Source: Sialis fuliginosa
Lineage: Eukaryota; Arthropoda; Insecta; Megaloptera; Sialidae
NCBI GenBank assembly: GCA_961205875.1
Contig: OY540810.1
Span: 1,860,001-1,924,000 of the forward strand
Direction of reading: 5' to 3'
DNA: 64,000 bases
This document shows positions 37,801 to 48,671 of the stretch, one piece after another. Made by a program: the position numbers and the translations under genes. The notes below the pieces were generated by a model. The model saw nothing but the letters and a program-made list of their open reading frames with translations, did no database searches and was not told where the DNA came from. How positions within the stretch are numbered: position 1 is the first letter of the stretch; each line of letters starts with the position of its first letter.

Positions 37801-40800
37801 AGCAAATATTGCAATTTAGTTATAATTCGTTAATTTTTGCTTAGATCTGCAAATGGTTCGTTTTCAGGGTTCCAATCTAATCTTACTTTGGCACCTAACC
37901 CACAGTGTAGGAAATGTCGAACACAGGAGAAAACTTCTGAACACGTCCTTTGCATTTGTACAGCACTTGCTGAGGATAAGGAACAAACACCTTGGCTCCC
38001 CTTTTCTTGAGCCGAGAGACATTCAAGACATACCGATGAACAGGATTCTTTCCTTCGCGGAAGCAACAGACCTGTTCAAAGAGTGAAGTCTTGGTAACCT
38101 CAAGGGGGCACAATGGGCCCTAGCGGCCTAAGTGCAGGAGCCTCGTTCCACCCCCCCTTTACCTATCTATCTATCTATCTACTTTGTCGTCCGTCCGTCT
38201 GGCCTTTTCAGTTAAAGCAAAATATCTCTTAAACTATATGTTATACCCTCTAGAAGTCTAGACAAAGATTAAAATAATTTTCAAGGGGGGCGCTAATGAA
38301 CTAAAGGTTAAACTATATGTTATGCCCTCTAGACAAAGATTAAAATAATTTTCAAGGGGGGCGCTAATGAACTAAAGGTAGATTTTTTTATGAATTATAA
38401 TTCCAGAGTACTATGTTACCATATGACGGTTTCTATGTATATTATTGTATTTACCTCTGAAGAAGCAACTGTATTGTCCAATATTGGGCCGAATTAAGTA
38501 ATCGGGAATATTAGGAACTATCTGCATTGTGATAGTAACTAGTACAATTATTAACGGGCAACCCCAAGCAAATAAACAATAGAAAAAAAATTTTTGGTTC
38601 TCTTCTCGTTGAGATGGTATATGAATTCGACTGAAAATAATTAACATTTTTTTTAAAATGTTGTATTTAAAAAAAAAATTATATTTCTAATTTAAATGAT
38701 AAATAATTCTACCTGAACGATCTCCAAATATCAAAACACATGACATTCAACCAGCAAAAGCTTACGAGAAAACAAAACTGAATCATATAACCTAAAAATA
38801 ATATAACATATTAGGGTGTTTTTTTAATTTTTTTTTCGGTCCCGCAAGCCTATGTTTTAGCTTTGGATCAAAAGTTAATTGTCCCAGAATTTCAGATGGC
38901 GCAAACCGAGTCTTTTTTCCATTTGATTAACATGGGAAAAATTACTTTTTTACTTACGCGTGAATATCTCGTTGAAAAATGTATTTATTTTAATTTCTTA
39001 CAGCAGCATATCATAGAGAATTATATTTCTTACAAAAAAGATCCCAAGTGCTCAATTCATAGATCGAATATTTTTAAAGATATGTTCGTTTAAACTTTAT
39101 CATAAAAAGTAAAATCCAATTTTTGTGATAATTTTTAAACAAACATTTTTTTAAATTTATTGAATTAGTGAATTGAGCACTTAATTCTCTACAAAATATT
39201 CTCCTGAGAAATTTTCAAAAAAAAAATTACTTATGCCCCATTGTGCGCCGCCCCTGGTTTGCCTCCTCCTCCCTAAAGCCGGCGCTGATAACAATGATAG
39301 GCTAGTTTTATAAAATATTTGTAAGACATTTGATACTTACCATTGAAGACACATTGTGTATAATTTATATAAAAGTTAACCCTATCAGTAGCTACAAATA
39401 TGTCGCTCCACATCAAGTTGAATAAGTAACACATAAAGGTCTTCCCATGAAGATTTCTCAGCTCTGGTATCACCGCATAAACCAAAAATGTAAGCAGCAA
39501 AAATGGCACAGACAGTAACAAAACTAAAAATAATATATATTCGATTTATTTTTATTCTAAGCAATAAATAGTTAAGGTATTTCTCGGAGAGAAACAAGGA
39601 ACGCTATATGTTAGAAAAGGAAAAAAAAGTGTAGTATAAAATCAAGATAGCCATGGTATAAATTAAAATAAAATTTGGCAACGTTGAGCATATATTTTCT
39701 ATTGCGCATGCGCGACTTTTGTATTCCCGATGACAGCTACATATTATTTAATGTTTTGATGTTGCAGCTGAATTTGTTATATATTATAAGTTTATAATTA
39801 AGAAATAGTTTTTATTATTTTTATTATTCCTTGAAATTAAAAAAAAACAATATCTTCAGCACGTACCATTTTTAAATACCGCGGCAATTGTCAATACTTT
39901 GCGGCGTTGTCATAGCTAGTACCGTGATATTTTTTATCAGAAAATAAGTTTTTATTTTACTTATAACTTAAAAACAGGGTGGTGAAAATACTTGAGATTT
40001 TTTATATTAACTCCAATTATATTAATTTAGTTTTTCTCAAAATTTCATAAATTTCTTGATCTTCTTTCGCATAAATATATCGTAATCCCTATACTCGCAA
40101 TGTTAAATTTTTGATTTTATTTTGACGATATCTTCGCTCACAGATGGTCAATCATTTTAAGATTTTGAATCTTTTAATTTTTCCAAGAAATACCTTAATT
40201 CTGTGTTGAGTTCAGATATTTTCTCTCTCACAATCAGAGATGATTATTATGCCCGTGCTGAGCTCGGGTCTGGGCGTTAAAGGGTTAATAATCCTGTCTA
40301 TACAAACCTGCAGCCTGCCTTCGATAGGTTTCTTCATATACCAACACATATACCTTAGATCCATTATTTTCTATGCAGAATAGATCAAATAAAAAATCAT
40401 CTTTTGGAAAATAAATCGAACCATTTTTGAAAATCGTCAAACTATCGTGATCAAATGTAACTAAATGTGCATAGCTTATAGAAGCTAATTTATTATATAA
40501 TACCACTGTTCTATCATCTAGGATGAAAGGGTATTGGGCAGTCAAATCTAGTGTACCATTTCTTAAGACACATTTATTATTAATATAATTATAACCCTGA
40601 GGGCAGCATTTCCAAATACAAGTTCGAACTTTACAAACACATCCCTTGTAAATTTGTTTTCCTGGTGTTGTATCGTTATAAACAGAGTATTGTTCTTCGT
40701 TATAAAGGTCACCATCTTTAGTAAGTACACTATTGTTACTGTAACGTTTCCTTATTTCTAGATCTATTGTATGCTCGCATTTTTTTACGTTTTCGTTTTT

Positions 40801-40857
40801 AATTCGTGGTATTTGTAATAAAACAAAAAAAATCACTGTAATATTTATTTTACACAT
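34884..40857 (-). CDS. Gene B: Methuselah-like GPCR, complete, divergent, 476 aa
   Basis: Same seven-exon Mth-like receptor. Exons: 40857-40308, 39523-39341, 38791-38713, 38630-38455, 36611-36458, 35799-35611, 34983-34884 (1431 nt, open). The ATG at 40857, context CAACAATG, is preferred because an in-frame extension to 40878 would begin with GTG. Exon 1 has a signal peptide, the core KGC.C..RTCIWKCCPQG and several N-glycosylation sequons. Exon 5 is 15 nt shorter than in A, C and D: loop 3 reads TTNQISASLENANKNEKQR and lacks the RETS.SLKRS block. Exon 6 lacks the CxxC pair that the other genes carry in the last extracellular loop, with DYYWWLYN instead. The tail is unlike its neighbours and ends TTGL. 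Intron 1 uses a weaker donor (gtttgt). Intron 4 (1.84 kb) holds two MITEs and a LINE fragment; intron 3 is only 82 bp. It is either an older paralogue or one under different selection. Confidence 0.88.
35160..35593. mobile_element. GGGGTAAATATGAAAC-type repeat in gene B intron 6
   Basis: The right end reads GTTTCATATTTACCCCGCTC and an internal mirrored block GGAAAAAGTGAAACAGG is near 35250. The same end occurs at 15779-15832 (GGGTCGAGCGGGGTAAATAT). Confidence 0.5.
35967..36270. mobile_element. Fam-6 palindromic MITE in gene B intron 5
   Basis: Starts ATTCCAAGTTGATTAAGACA; the interior matches 27856-28195. The right arm is cut off by the fam-5 element that follows. Confidence 0.65.
36276..36450. 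mobile_element. Fam-5 half-element abutting the exon 5 donor of gene B
   Basis: Carries GTGGTGACGTCAATTCCCGC and CCAACGCTGATTGGTCAAAG and ends TATATACCTTGG. Only seven bases separate it from the exon 5 edge at 36458. Related to 45967-46592 and 21581-21850. Confidence 0.65.
36774..37171 (+). mobile_element. Fam-1 MITE in gene B intron 4
   Basis: TACAGTCGCCTGCATTAATG to TCTGCAGGTGACTGTA; full length. Confidence 0.8.
37194..37757. mobile_element. Fam-7 hairpin MITE, TA-flanked, gene B intron 4
   Basis: Ends GTCCTCGGTCCCGGCTTTAA and AAGCCGGAACCGAGGAC with TA on each side. The inverted arms of about 150 bp include ACTTCGTGAGTGGATTCATT and its mirror. A second copy is at 63282-63842. Confidence 0.8.
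37840..38190 (+). mobile_element. Non-LTR retrotransposon (LINE) 3' remnant in gene B intron 4
   Basis: In one frame the + strand reads PQCRKCRTQEKTSEHVLCIC, the C-x2-C...H-x-x-C-x-C knuckle typical of the end of LINE reverse-transcriptase ORFs. After a frameshift it reads EPRDIQDIPMNRILSFAEAT and a stop at about 38084. A short 3' tail then ends in (CTAT)n at 38163-38181. It is frameshifted and 5'-truncated. The exact clade is uncertain. Confidence 0.6.
38225..38380 (+). repeat. ~80-bp tandem duplication, gene B intron 4
   Basis: Two near-identical units from TAAACTATATGTTAT.CCCTC to GGGGGGCGCTAATGAACTAA (38230-38310 and 38309-38380). The first has a few extra bases (AGTCTAG). Confidence 0.85.
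38792..40307. other. Gene B introns 1 and 2, no second gene
   Basis: Outside exon 2 (39341-39523) I see AT-rich sequence and a hAT-like GCCGCCCCTGG..TAAAGCCGGCGCTG end near 39246-39290. An ORF at 38863-39093 has no recognisable domain. Confidence 0.5.
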
Positions 40858-40958
40858 TGTTGTACAAGTTTTTTTCACAATTATATTATTATATACATAA
40901 GTAACAGTATTTGGTATGATTTGTTATTAAATGTATTATTATTATTTTAAATAATAAA

Positions 40959-40966
40959 TGTGGTTT
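40959..40966 (-). promoter_or_regulatory. Candidate RUNX-like motif upstream of gene B
   Basis: TGTGGTTT on the + strand (AAACCACA on the minus strand), about 100 bp before the ATG. The GGAAATG part is not present here. Confidence 0.25.
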
Positions 40967-41154
40967 TTAGCGGATTCGATAAACTAATTTTGAAATAACA
41001 ATTTTGTAATGTAAAACCACAAACATTCATTTTATTCTGCATAAATGTCGCACATCAAAGATAAAACAATTAATAGTTGTTTCAAATAGTTTTAATGCGG
41101 TTAATCAATGCGTACCTTGAAATTCCACACAAGATTTCTTTAAAAATAAAATAA

Positions 41155-41440
41155 AACTGACTTCAAAAAAACACTATATAGACACTGAAAAGTATACGGA
41201 TCTTGGCTTCTGGGTGTAAGCCGCGTCGATTTGGTCGTGTTATCGGCCAACGTTTCGTCACATATTGCAGTGTACATCTTCAGAACAGTCCTGAAGATGT
41301 CCACTGCAATGTGTGACGAAACGTTGGCAGAAGCCAAGATCCATATCAAGATCAAAAGTATATAATAATTCAATTTAACAGTTTTTGAATTCGGTTTTCT
41401 GTTTTTTTTTTGGTTCGGCACCTACTTCAAAAATTATAGA
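41155..41440. mobile_element. CGAAACGTT palindrome nested in a CCGACTTCAAAA-type repeat
   Basis: The palindrome is about 41198-41343: GGATCTTGGCTTCTGGGTG and GGCCAACGTTTCGTCACA are mirrored by TGTGACGAAACGTTGGCAGA and AGCCAAGATCC. The outer repeat gives TGACTTCAAAAAAACAC and CCTACTTCAAAAATTATAG. It lies between genes B and C. Confidence 0.65.
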
Positions 41441-41852
41441 TACCTTTTTTTAAGTTTTTATTTTTTCCCTTCTAAGATATCCATAGTCAAAAATTATGAT
41501 GAAATTAATATGGAACTACCCTGGAAGTATACCTACTAAAAAAAACGTCCAAATCGTTACATTTAGTCCGAACATACATAAAAAATATGTATAGATTAGC
41601 CTATATCATATTTGCTACTTCCCCCCCCCCCTCTCCGAGCTCTTTTATAACCATATAATACATATATATGTAAAATATAAATATTCTACATATGTTAATG
41701 CCCCCCATAAGAAAATTTTGGTTACACCACTGCTACGAAATTATTTTTGCAGTTATTTGGTTATAATTTATATAAATATGAGTATATTAATTATTTTTTA
41801 TTTAATGTATAATTAATTTTAAATAGGTAAATATCAAAATATAATAAAATAT
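41441..41852. other. Spacer downstream of gene C, hAT-like fragment
   Basis: A poly-C tract (41621-41630) and GTTACACCACTGCTACG (41731) look like a hAT-type MITE end. No coding signal. Confidence 0.45.
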
Positions 41853-44800
41853 TTAAATTCTTGAACCTCCGGTCGAAGAAGAAAAAGTTGACACTTGTGT
41901 CTTAAATGTTGCGGTGTAATGCAATTCTTCTTTGTTTCTGAATTTGTCGTATCTGAAACAAATAAAAAAATCAAAATTTTTCAAAAATTATTTTTACTAC
42001 ATTTTTCGTTATTATCGATGTTGAAGGCGTTTCATAATAATAATATTAATATATATATATAATATTTCTTTCAGTGTAGTTTTCATTAAATTAAAAATAA
42101 AATTAAAAATTAAAAGCCTAAAACAACAGAAATAAAAAATAAAAATAAACACTAGAAAATATATATATAGACAATACAGTTCAAGTCTGGCTGAGGGGCT
42201 ACATACCGTTTTTTTTATAGATTTTTTGCATCAATAGTTTAGAAATTAGTGGGGGGGGGCACTCTGATAACGACTTTGTAAGCAATTATCTCCTGACTAA
42301 AAGATTAAATACAAAAGCTCGTAAAACTTTTTTTATTGCATTTTAAGAGACCTAAATGAAAAAAAACATTTTAGCACACTTTTAAAAAAATTATTTTTTT
42401 TCAAAAATCTAATTTCTGTTTTTGGATCAACAATCGTCGTCCGTATACCAAATTTCATTTTAATAGGTATATAAATACGATAATGGGAGGGTAATAATAT
42501 TTTATGGCTCTAAGAACTTTAATTTTTAATTAATTTTTCAAAAAAAATGATAAAAGTTTATTTTGTATTGAAGTACAAATAGGAAAATATTTTTAAATTA
42601 TACTGTTTTTTGTATAATGTAAATTAAATTAATGTAATTTAATAACATTAGGATCTCCCTAAACGTATACACTTGGGATGTGATCACCTCTATAAATATA
42701 TTTTTCCCCATATACCTTTTATGTACATGCAAGTTTTTATTCGATAGAAACACATCTATGATTAATTTTAGGAAAAAAATGTTTGATGCTTAAATTTTTT
42801 TGTTTATATTTGTAATATTTTCTTTAAAACAGAATTAAACTTATCTGGCAGTTATAAACACAATTGAAAATTAAACGTACTAGTGACAAAAAAGGTTAAA
42901 TATACGTTTAGAAAGGTAAATTTTACACAGACTCCCAGTCTATTTTATAGTTAATTTAACATACGAGGGTTGCTATTTATATTTCTGGTCTAATAATGAA
43001 AAAACGAATATTGATGATCGAAATTGGTTTTATTGTTTTTCAAAATATTCTCCATACACTTTTGCATGCGTTTAACCCAATTTTCGTAGCACTTTTTCCA
43101 CTCAGATTGAGGTAAGCCTTCTTATGAGCGTTTGTCAGATTATGCGGGATCCAACGCGAACAAATCTTTTTTACGGCCAAATGATCTTATTGATGATTGT
43201 CATACTAATGCCCAAAGATGACTCAATCTCACGGTATGTCACATAACGATCTTGCTTTATCAGTTCACGCACAGCATCGATATTTTCTGGCACAACAACC
43301 AATTTTGGGCGACCTTCACGGAATTCGTCCTGGAGCGAACATCGGCCACGATTGAATTCGTTATACCAGTTTTTTTACAGTGCTTGATAATCCACGTCGA
43401 AAGTTATGAAAAATAATCGCACGAAAAAGGTTCACGAGTTAATCCTATTCTTTGCCGAGATGACTTTTTCAAGCATGTAACTGTAAACAACACAAATCGC
43501 GCTCAATTTACAAAATGTTCTGAAGAAGGTTATATTCGATAATGTCTAGTTTCCAATGAAATCGACAGATGGCACTTGGCAACACTCAATGTTGTCAATA
43601 CCAGAAATATAAATAGCAACGCTTGACACCAACGTAAAATAACTTGTATGCATTCATCTCTCTCGCGTTTTATAATTATATTAAAATACAACAAACTGAC
43701 CTCATTTTCAAAAGTCGCCAAACGTTCCTTTTGCACACAAAAATAATAAAAATCAGAACTCCTTGCAACATGTTCATGTAATCAGATAACTTGAACACCC
43801 ACGTACATCTTTGACATCCGCTTAGAAAGTATGAGACAATCTCCAATAGCCAGTTTACCCCCATAATAAGAAATAATTTCAAATATAAATTAAATCTGAA
43901 AAAAATTATTTTTTATTATTACCTAAATTTCTTCCTAAGGTAGTTCTCGTGCTACAGTACTATCAAAAAGTTACGCTCATAATACCATAGTCAGATATCG
44001 AAAATAATTGCGTTGCTACAGAGAATTTTTGATCAAGTCTATATCCAAAGCCGTCTATTGTTGTATTAGTACGTATAAGAGCAGTTTTTTTATTTTATAA
44101 TGACTAAACGCTTCGACAGATTTTGATAAAAAACTACCAAACAGCAAAGGGTTATTATTCTGATATGTGATAAAAAATTCAAAATGATTGACCGTTTTGT
44201 TTTTGAAATACAACGTTTATTTCAAAAACAAAACGGTCAATCATTTAGAATTTTTTTATCACATATCATAATTATAAGCCTGTGGAAGTTTTTAGTCATG
44301 AGAATGGACATAATACGAACTTGATATAGTGGATACGTACAAAAGTGGCAAACTTTGATGATAATTATCTCGAGTTTAAAACGGTCGATCTCTTTAAAAT
44401 TTCATATTTGGATAGATATCATTATTCTTTTTATGCCCTGAATTCTATCGAAATGACGTTTGCACGAGAACTACCTTAATAATACATTCTAATACGATAA
44501 TCCACTCTACCTTTGTTTTTCATTTTGGTTATGTTTCTGACTGCCAGATCTCTTCAAAGAATGTGACGTTTCTCTCCTAATATTTTTAATTTTAAACGCA
44601 GTGACAGAAAATAATACAACATTGCAAATAACTATAATTGATAATGGTCCGTAAAAATATGTTATAGTTGCGAGTTCTTCTAAAACAAAAATCTGTTAAA
44701 TATTACCTACATATGAACAATAGTCAGAGATTCCTAAAATTTGGAACTCGTGGCGCCCTTTTTGAATTAAGGTTCTCTCATGGCTCCCTTCCTAAGTCAA

Positions 44801-47800
44801 AAAATGGCTATTTTCTAATGAACAAGTCAAAAAACTACATTTTTTGAATAATTTAATTAATGGGTAAGATGAACCTGCAGACGCCGTGGCGCACATTTTG
44901 GGAACCTCTGCTTTAAAGCAAAGTGATATTTATTGTTAGACAGTTTTAACTGCTAATGTTTTATATATTATTTTATACTATACTTTCATCAATTATGCAT
45001 AAAAGTTCGTAAAGGAGAAATTAAGGAGGAACGTATGAATAGGTGAATTTAGGAAATTATTATCTCATAAACTATTTGTTCGATTTCATCCAGGTTTTAT
45101 TCTAAAGTATGTATATTGAGGTATGTTTACAAACATATTTTTTTACCCATTATATTTTTTTACCCACCCTAATATACATACCAAACAAAAAGCAACTGAA
45201 TCGTCCAATATTGGGGCGAATCCAATGATCTGGAACGTTTGAAAATTGCATCACAACAGTTATAATTACAATAATTAGAGGACAACCCCAAGCATACAGA
45301 CAGTATAAGAGAAACTTTTTGATTTCTTCTTTTCGAGTTTTTCCTCGTAATCCGCTAAAATAAAATATAACAATTAATTCTAACTTAAAAATAAATTTGC
45401 AATATAATACACTCCTCCGCGATGATCTGAATATGGATCTTGGCTTCTGGGTGTAAACCGCGTGTTTTAGAAGAGCCCTGAAGATGTACACTGCAATGTT
45501 TGACGAAACGTTGACCGATTACACGAACAAATTGACGCGGCTTACACCCAGAAGCCAAGATCAATATCCGGAACACCGCGGAAGCCTTTAAACATATCAC
45601 AAATAGAAATGTGAATGATCATTTCAGGCATCTATTGGTTACTTTTTGAAAATACTGGTTATGTATTTGAACTGTAAGTTTGTTTGTTTGTTCGTTTGTA
45701 GATGAGATGAAACTAGGTTTAGGTTAGTCTCGTCTCGTTTATGTTTAAAAGGTGATGGTTTCGGTCGAATTTTGATATTTTCTTTAGGGGGGTGGGGAGA
45801 AACCAACAGATGGTACACCATATATATGTAAAATACCTTATTTTAAACTTAACGTACCTGAATGTTCTCCAAATGTCAAAACACATCACGTTTAACCAAA
45901 AGAAGCTCACCAAGAAACAAAATTGAATCATGTAACCTAAAATAAAAATATATATATGTAAAATTCAAGGTATACAAAGACAAGGTAGTCTCTATAGCTC
46001 CTTGACCAATCAGCGGCCGTGCGGGAATTGACGTCACCACGAAAACATATTCAAATGTTAGAAATGTATAATAGAATATCAATTACAAAAAATTCCTTCA
46101 TTTATTCTTGTTTTCGTTTTTTTGATATTTTAACAACACATTCAATCAAAGAAGTACAAATTTTATATTGCGAAATCGTAAAAAAGCTATCACAGACAAT
46201 TTGGTCTATTCGGGAAGTGTCATTTTTAGTATTCTTAAGTTGGCAATACGTTATGTAATTCTGACAGCTTTTTATGATTTTGCAATGTCGAATTTGTACT
46301 TCTTTGATTGCATGTGTTGTTAAAATATCAAAAAATAATATATAATTGATATAACAAACAACAGACAAAAACTATGGTTATGACTTATCAAATACAAATC
46401 CCCTAACCATAAAAATTGTAAGAGTTTAGACTTACACGTGTTTCAATAGCAATGCTATCATCATCAGAGTCTTAAAGACACTGATATATATAATTGATAT
46501 TCTATTATACATTTCTAACATTTGAATATGTCTTCGTGGTGACGTCAATTCCCGCGTCAACGCTGATTGGTCAAGAAGCTGATGAGACTAATATCCTAAG
46601 TTTGCTCCGATTTTGGTTGTCCGCGCCATGGATAAACTATGATTCGATTGCAAGGGAATTTTATAGCGAATAACTTTTATTTTTACTTTTTTTTTGTATA
46701 ATACTTATTTAGATAGCTATTTAGCAAAAATCTGAAGAATTTTTCAAGTGAACCATGGTTTATCCATGAAACGGAGCGAACTTAGGGTATTATTCTAAAC
46801 CACATTTGTAACAAATCCTGTAAGTACCAAAACTGCACCTAAAAATTCCTATTTTAGGTACTTTCTAGCCTAGACAGACTGGACTAGTTGTTTTTGGGAA
46901 AAAGGGGGGGGGGGTATTTACTATTATGGTATCAAGAGAGTTTGCTAAAAGTCATCTCTTAATACTACTAATTTATTGATCCATATTTTTTATATAAAAT
47001 ATTTACTTGTTATTGATCCATATTTTTTATATAAAATATTTACTTGTAATTAATTTAAAAAATACCTACCAGAAAAAATACATATTGCTGTTTTTTGACC
47101 ATAAACCATTTTTGAAGTGGCCAAAAATATGTATGCCCACATGAGGTTAAATAAGTAACACATGAACGTTTTTCCTTGAAGATTTCTCAGTTCTGGTATA
47201 ATCGAGTAAACCAAAAATGTAGCCAAGAGAAACGGGACAGATAGTAGCAAAACTGAAAAAGAAAATACAATTTTATATGTACTTTTTTAGGGAACCAAAC
47301 ATTTTATTTTTTAGCCCCATTAAAATCCTTGGGTTGACCGTCTAAAAGCATCTTTAAATGTAGATTTTGGACATTATTTATTTAATAACTATAGCTGTGC
47401 CCGGATTTTTGAAAAATATAGTTGAATTAAGTACAAACACGATTAATTATTATCGTAATAATATTAATTACCTAAAAAAAACTAATCAGAACAAAAATTA
47501 CAAATCATTTTTGTTCTGTTTAAATTTAAAAGTTAATAATTGAAAATAAAATAAACAACTGCCGATCGAGCGCAGAATCTTCCCTCTCCCCGCGACACTT
47601 CATCATAGTTCGCGCAAATTGCCGCGAATAATATGTTATTGTATGTATATTTCAAGTTATTTCCTAAACCAAAAGACCTACTTGGATGCTGTAAAGGGCA
47701 AATTATATCTACATTCAGTACTTATGACGATAAGGATTAATGTTTTGCAGGTCATAAGTCCACGTAAACAGAACCCAAATATTTTTAATTTTCTTTGTAA

Positions 47801-48671
47801 CATAAAAGCAGTCACTGTGGCTTGAATATAAAAGTTGGACATATGGTGTCGCAGACATTATTTTAGATCTTTTGATTCTACACAATTCTTTACTGCATTA
47901 TTTTGTTCAATATTGAACGGTTTAGGCAGCGTACTGCAAAATAGCGCGTCGACGGCAAAATTTGTTCCGACTTGATTTACTATAAACGTCACTGCTTCGT
48001 TCTTATGTTACCTAACGTAACAAAATATAGCCTATAACCTAACACGTAAATCGGATAAGTAGTTCTCGAGTGATAAACGCACTAAATTGAGTAGAATTTT
48101 CTATTTTTTACATACCTATAGCTTCAATTTGCATATGAAATTCTTCCTCCTCTATAGGTAGCCATACATATAAAGTCGAATTCTCATTATTGTCTATACA
48201 ATACTGGTCAACTAACAGCTCTGCTTCTAGTAAATAAATAGACCCATTTTCTAGCAAAATCAGTTCAATATCATCACCAAGATCTATAGGACTTGTATAA
48301 TTAGACCCCAATTTATCGTACAATATAATTGTATTAGAAGACTTGTCGAACGGTGACTTAGGAGTAAAGTCTTTGCCATTTGTTGAGACACACTCATCTA
48401 CAGTGTATTCATATCTGTGCCCTTCAGGACAACATTTCCAAATGCATGTTTTAACTTGACACACACAGCCCTTGTAAATGTCGTTATAGATATAGTATTG
48501 GCTTCTATTATAAACGTTGCCATCTTTAGTAAGTACACTGTTATTACTGAAATGCTGAATTATTTCTAAATCTATTGTATTTTCACATTCTTCAGTAGAT
48601 TCATTTTTAGTTAATGTTATTTGTAACGCTATGATGCATATTATTATATTAAGTATCTTTAACTTATACAT
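41853..48671 (-). CDS. Gene C: Methuselah-like GPCR, complete, 484 aa
   Basis: Mth-like receptor and close sister of gene D. Exons: 48671-48116, 47252-47070, 45936-45858, 45354-45182, 44679-44511, 43895-43701, 41952-41853 (1455 nt, open). Exons 2 to 7 have the same lengths as in D (183, 79, 173, 169, 195, 100 nt). Exon 1 encodes signal peptide MYKLKILNIIICIIALQ and an ectodomain with YKGCVCQVKTCIWKCCPEG. TM3 is YMIQFCFLVSFFWLN; TM4 contains YCLYAWGCPLIIV; loop 3 contains RRETSHSLKRS; TM6 begins LKLFLIMGVNWLLEI; the last extracellular loop has CQRCTW; the tail ends GGSRI. Introns carry much transposon sequence: a Helitron-like repeat in intron 1, a palindromic MITE and others in intron 2, a hAT-like MITE in intron 4, a hairpin MITE in intron 5 and a mariner remnant in intron 6. 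Splice sites survive, so the gene looks functional. Confidence 0.9.
41953..42960. other. Gene C intron 6, distal part
   Basis: AT-rich. A hAT-like fragment with a poly-G run is near 42249-42260. No exon-like sequence was found. Confidence 0.45.
42962..43626 (-). mobile_element. mariner-family transposon, internally deleted, gene C intron 6
   Basis: Inverted ends ACGAGGGTTGCTATTTATAT (then TTCTGG) and CCAGAAATATAAATAGCAAC. The minus strand encodes the mariner transposase DNA-binding half (GRCSLQDEFREGRPK, AVRELIKQDRYVTYREIESS, LGISMTIINK), then after a frameshift KKICSRWIPHNLTN. It jumps directly to the C-terminal part (SEWKKCYENWVKRMQKCMEN). About half of a 1.3-kb element, including the D,D34D catalytic core, is gone. 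Confidence 0.85.
43935..44480. mobile_element. Hairpin MITE in gene C intron 5
   Basis: Ends TAAGGTAGTTCTCGTGC and GCACGAGAACTACCTTA. An internal near-perfect palindrome (44156-44273) has TTTTGTTTTTGAAATA.. mirrored around ACAACGTTTA. Confidence 0.8.
44724..44910. mobile_element. hAT-like MITE in gene C intron 4
   Basis: Ends CAGAGATTCCTAAAATTTGG and CACATTTTGGGAACCTCTG, the widespread CAGxGGTTCCCAAA type. Confidence 0.65.
45429..45570. mobile_element. CGAAACGTT palindrome in gene C intron 3
   Basis: TGGATCTTGGCTTCTGGGTG is mirrored by CACCCAGAAGCCAAGATC. Shares GACGAAACGTTGACCG with the copies at 41198 and 62162, but the left arm is shorter. Confidence 0.65.
45967..46592. mobile_element. 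Fam-5 palindromic element in gene C intron 2
   Basis: Left arm: CTTGACCAATCAGCGGCCGT and GGGAATTGACGTCACCACGA. The right arm mirrors these near 46525-46575. Inner arms also pair around TCAAAGAAGTACAAATT. About 46345-46490 is a separate insertion containing ACACGTGTTTCAATAGCAAT. Confidence 0.7.
46593..46790. mobile_element. Short hairpin MITE in gene C intron 2
   Basis: CCTAAGTTTGCTCCG at the left and CGGAGCGAACTTAGGG at the right; CCATGGATAAAC and GTTTATCCATG also pair. A piece of it recurs at 53170-53285. Confidence 0.7.
46974..47048 (+). repeat. Perfect 37-bp tandem duplication beside exon 2 of gene C
   Basis: The unit TTATTGATCCATATTTTTTA..TTTACTTG occurs twice in a row without a mismatch, about 22 bp from the exon 2 edge at 47070. 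Confidence 0.9.
47390..48085. mobile_element. Helitron-like repeat in gene C intron 1
   Basis: TAGCTGTGCCCGGATTTTTG start; the interior matches 6757-7210. The tail AACACGTAAATCGGATAAGT and CTCGAGTGATAAACGCACTA recurs near 57180-57220 and 1060-1100. Confidence 0.55.

Noticed and set aside
37830..38113. Two minus-strand ORFs rich in Cys
   Set aside because: Antisense to the LINE remnant, whose C-x2-C...H knuckle is on the + strand.
40858..40878. Upstream extension of gene B exon 1 by seven codons
   Set aside because: It would begin with GTG; the next in-frame ATG at 40857 has a good context and matches the other genes.
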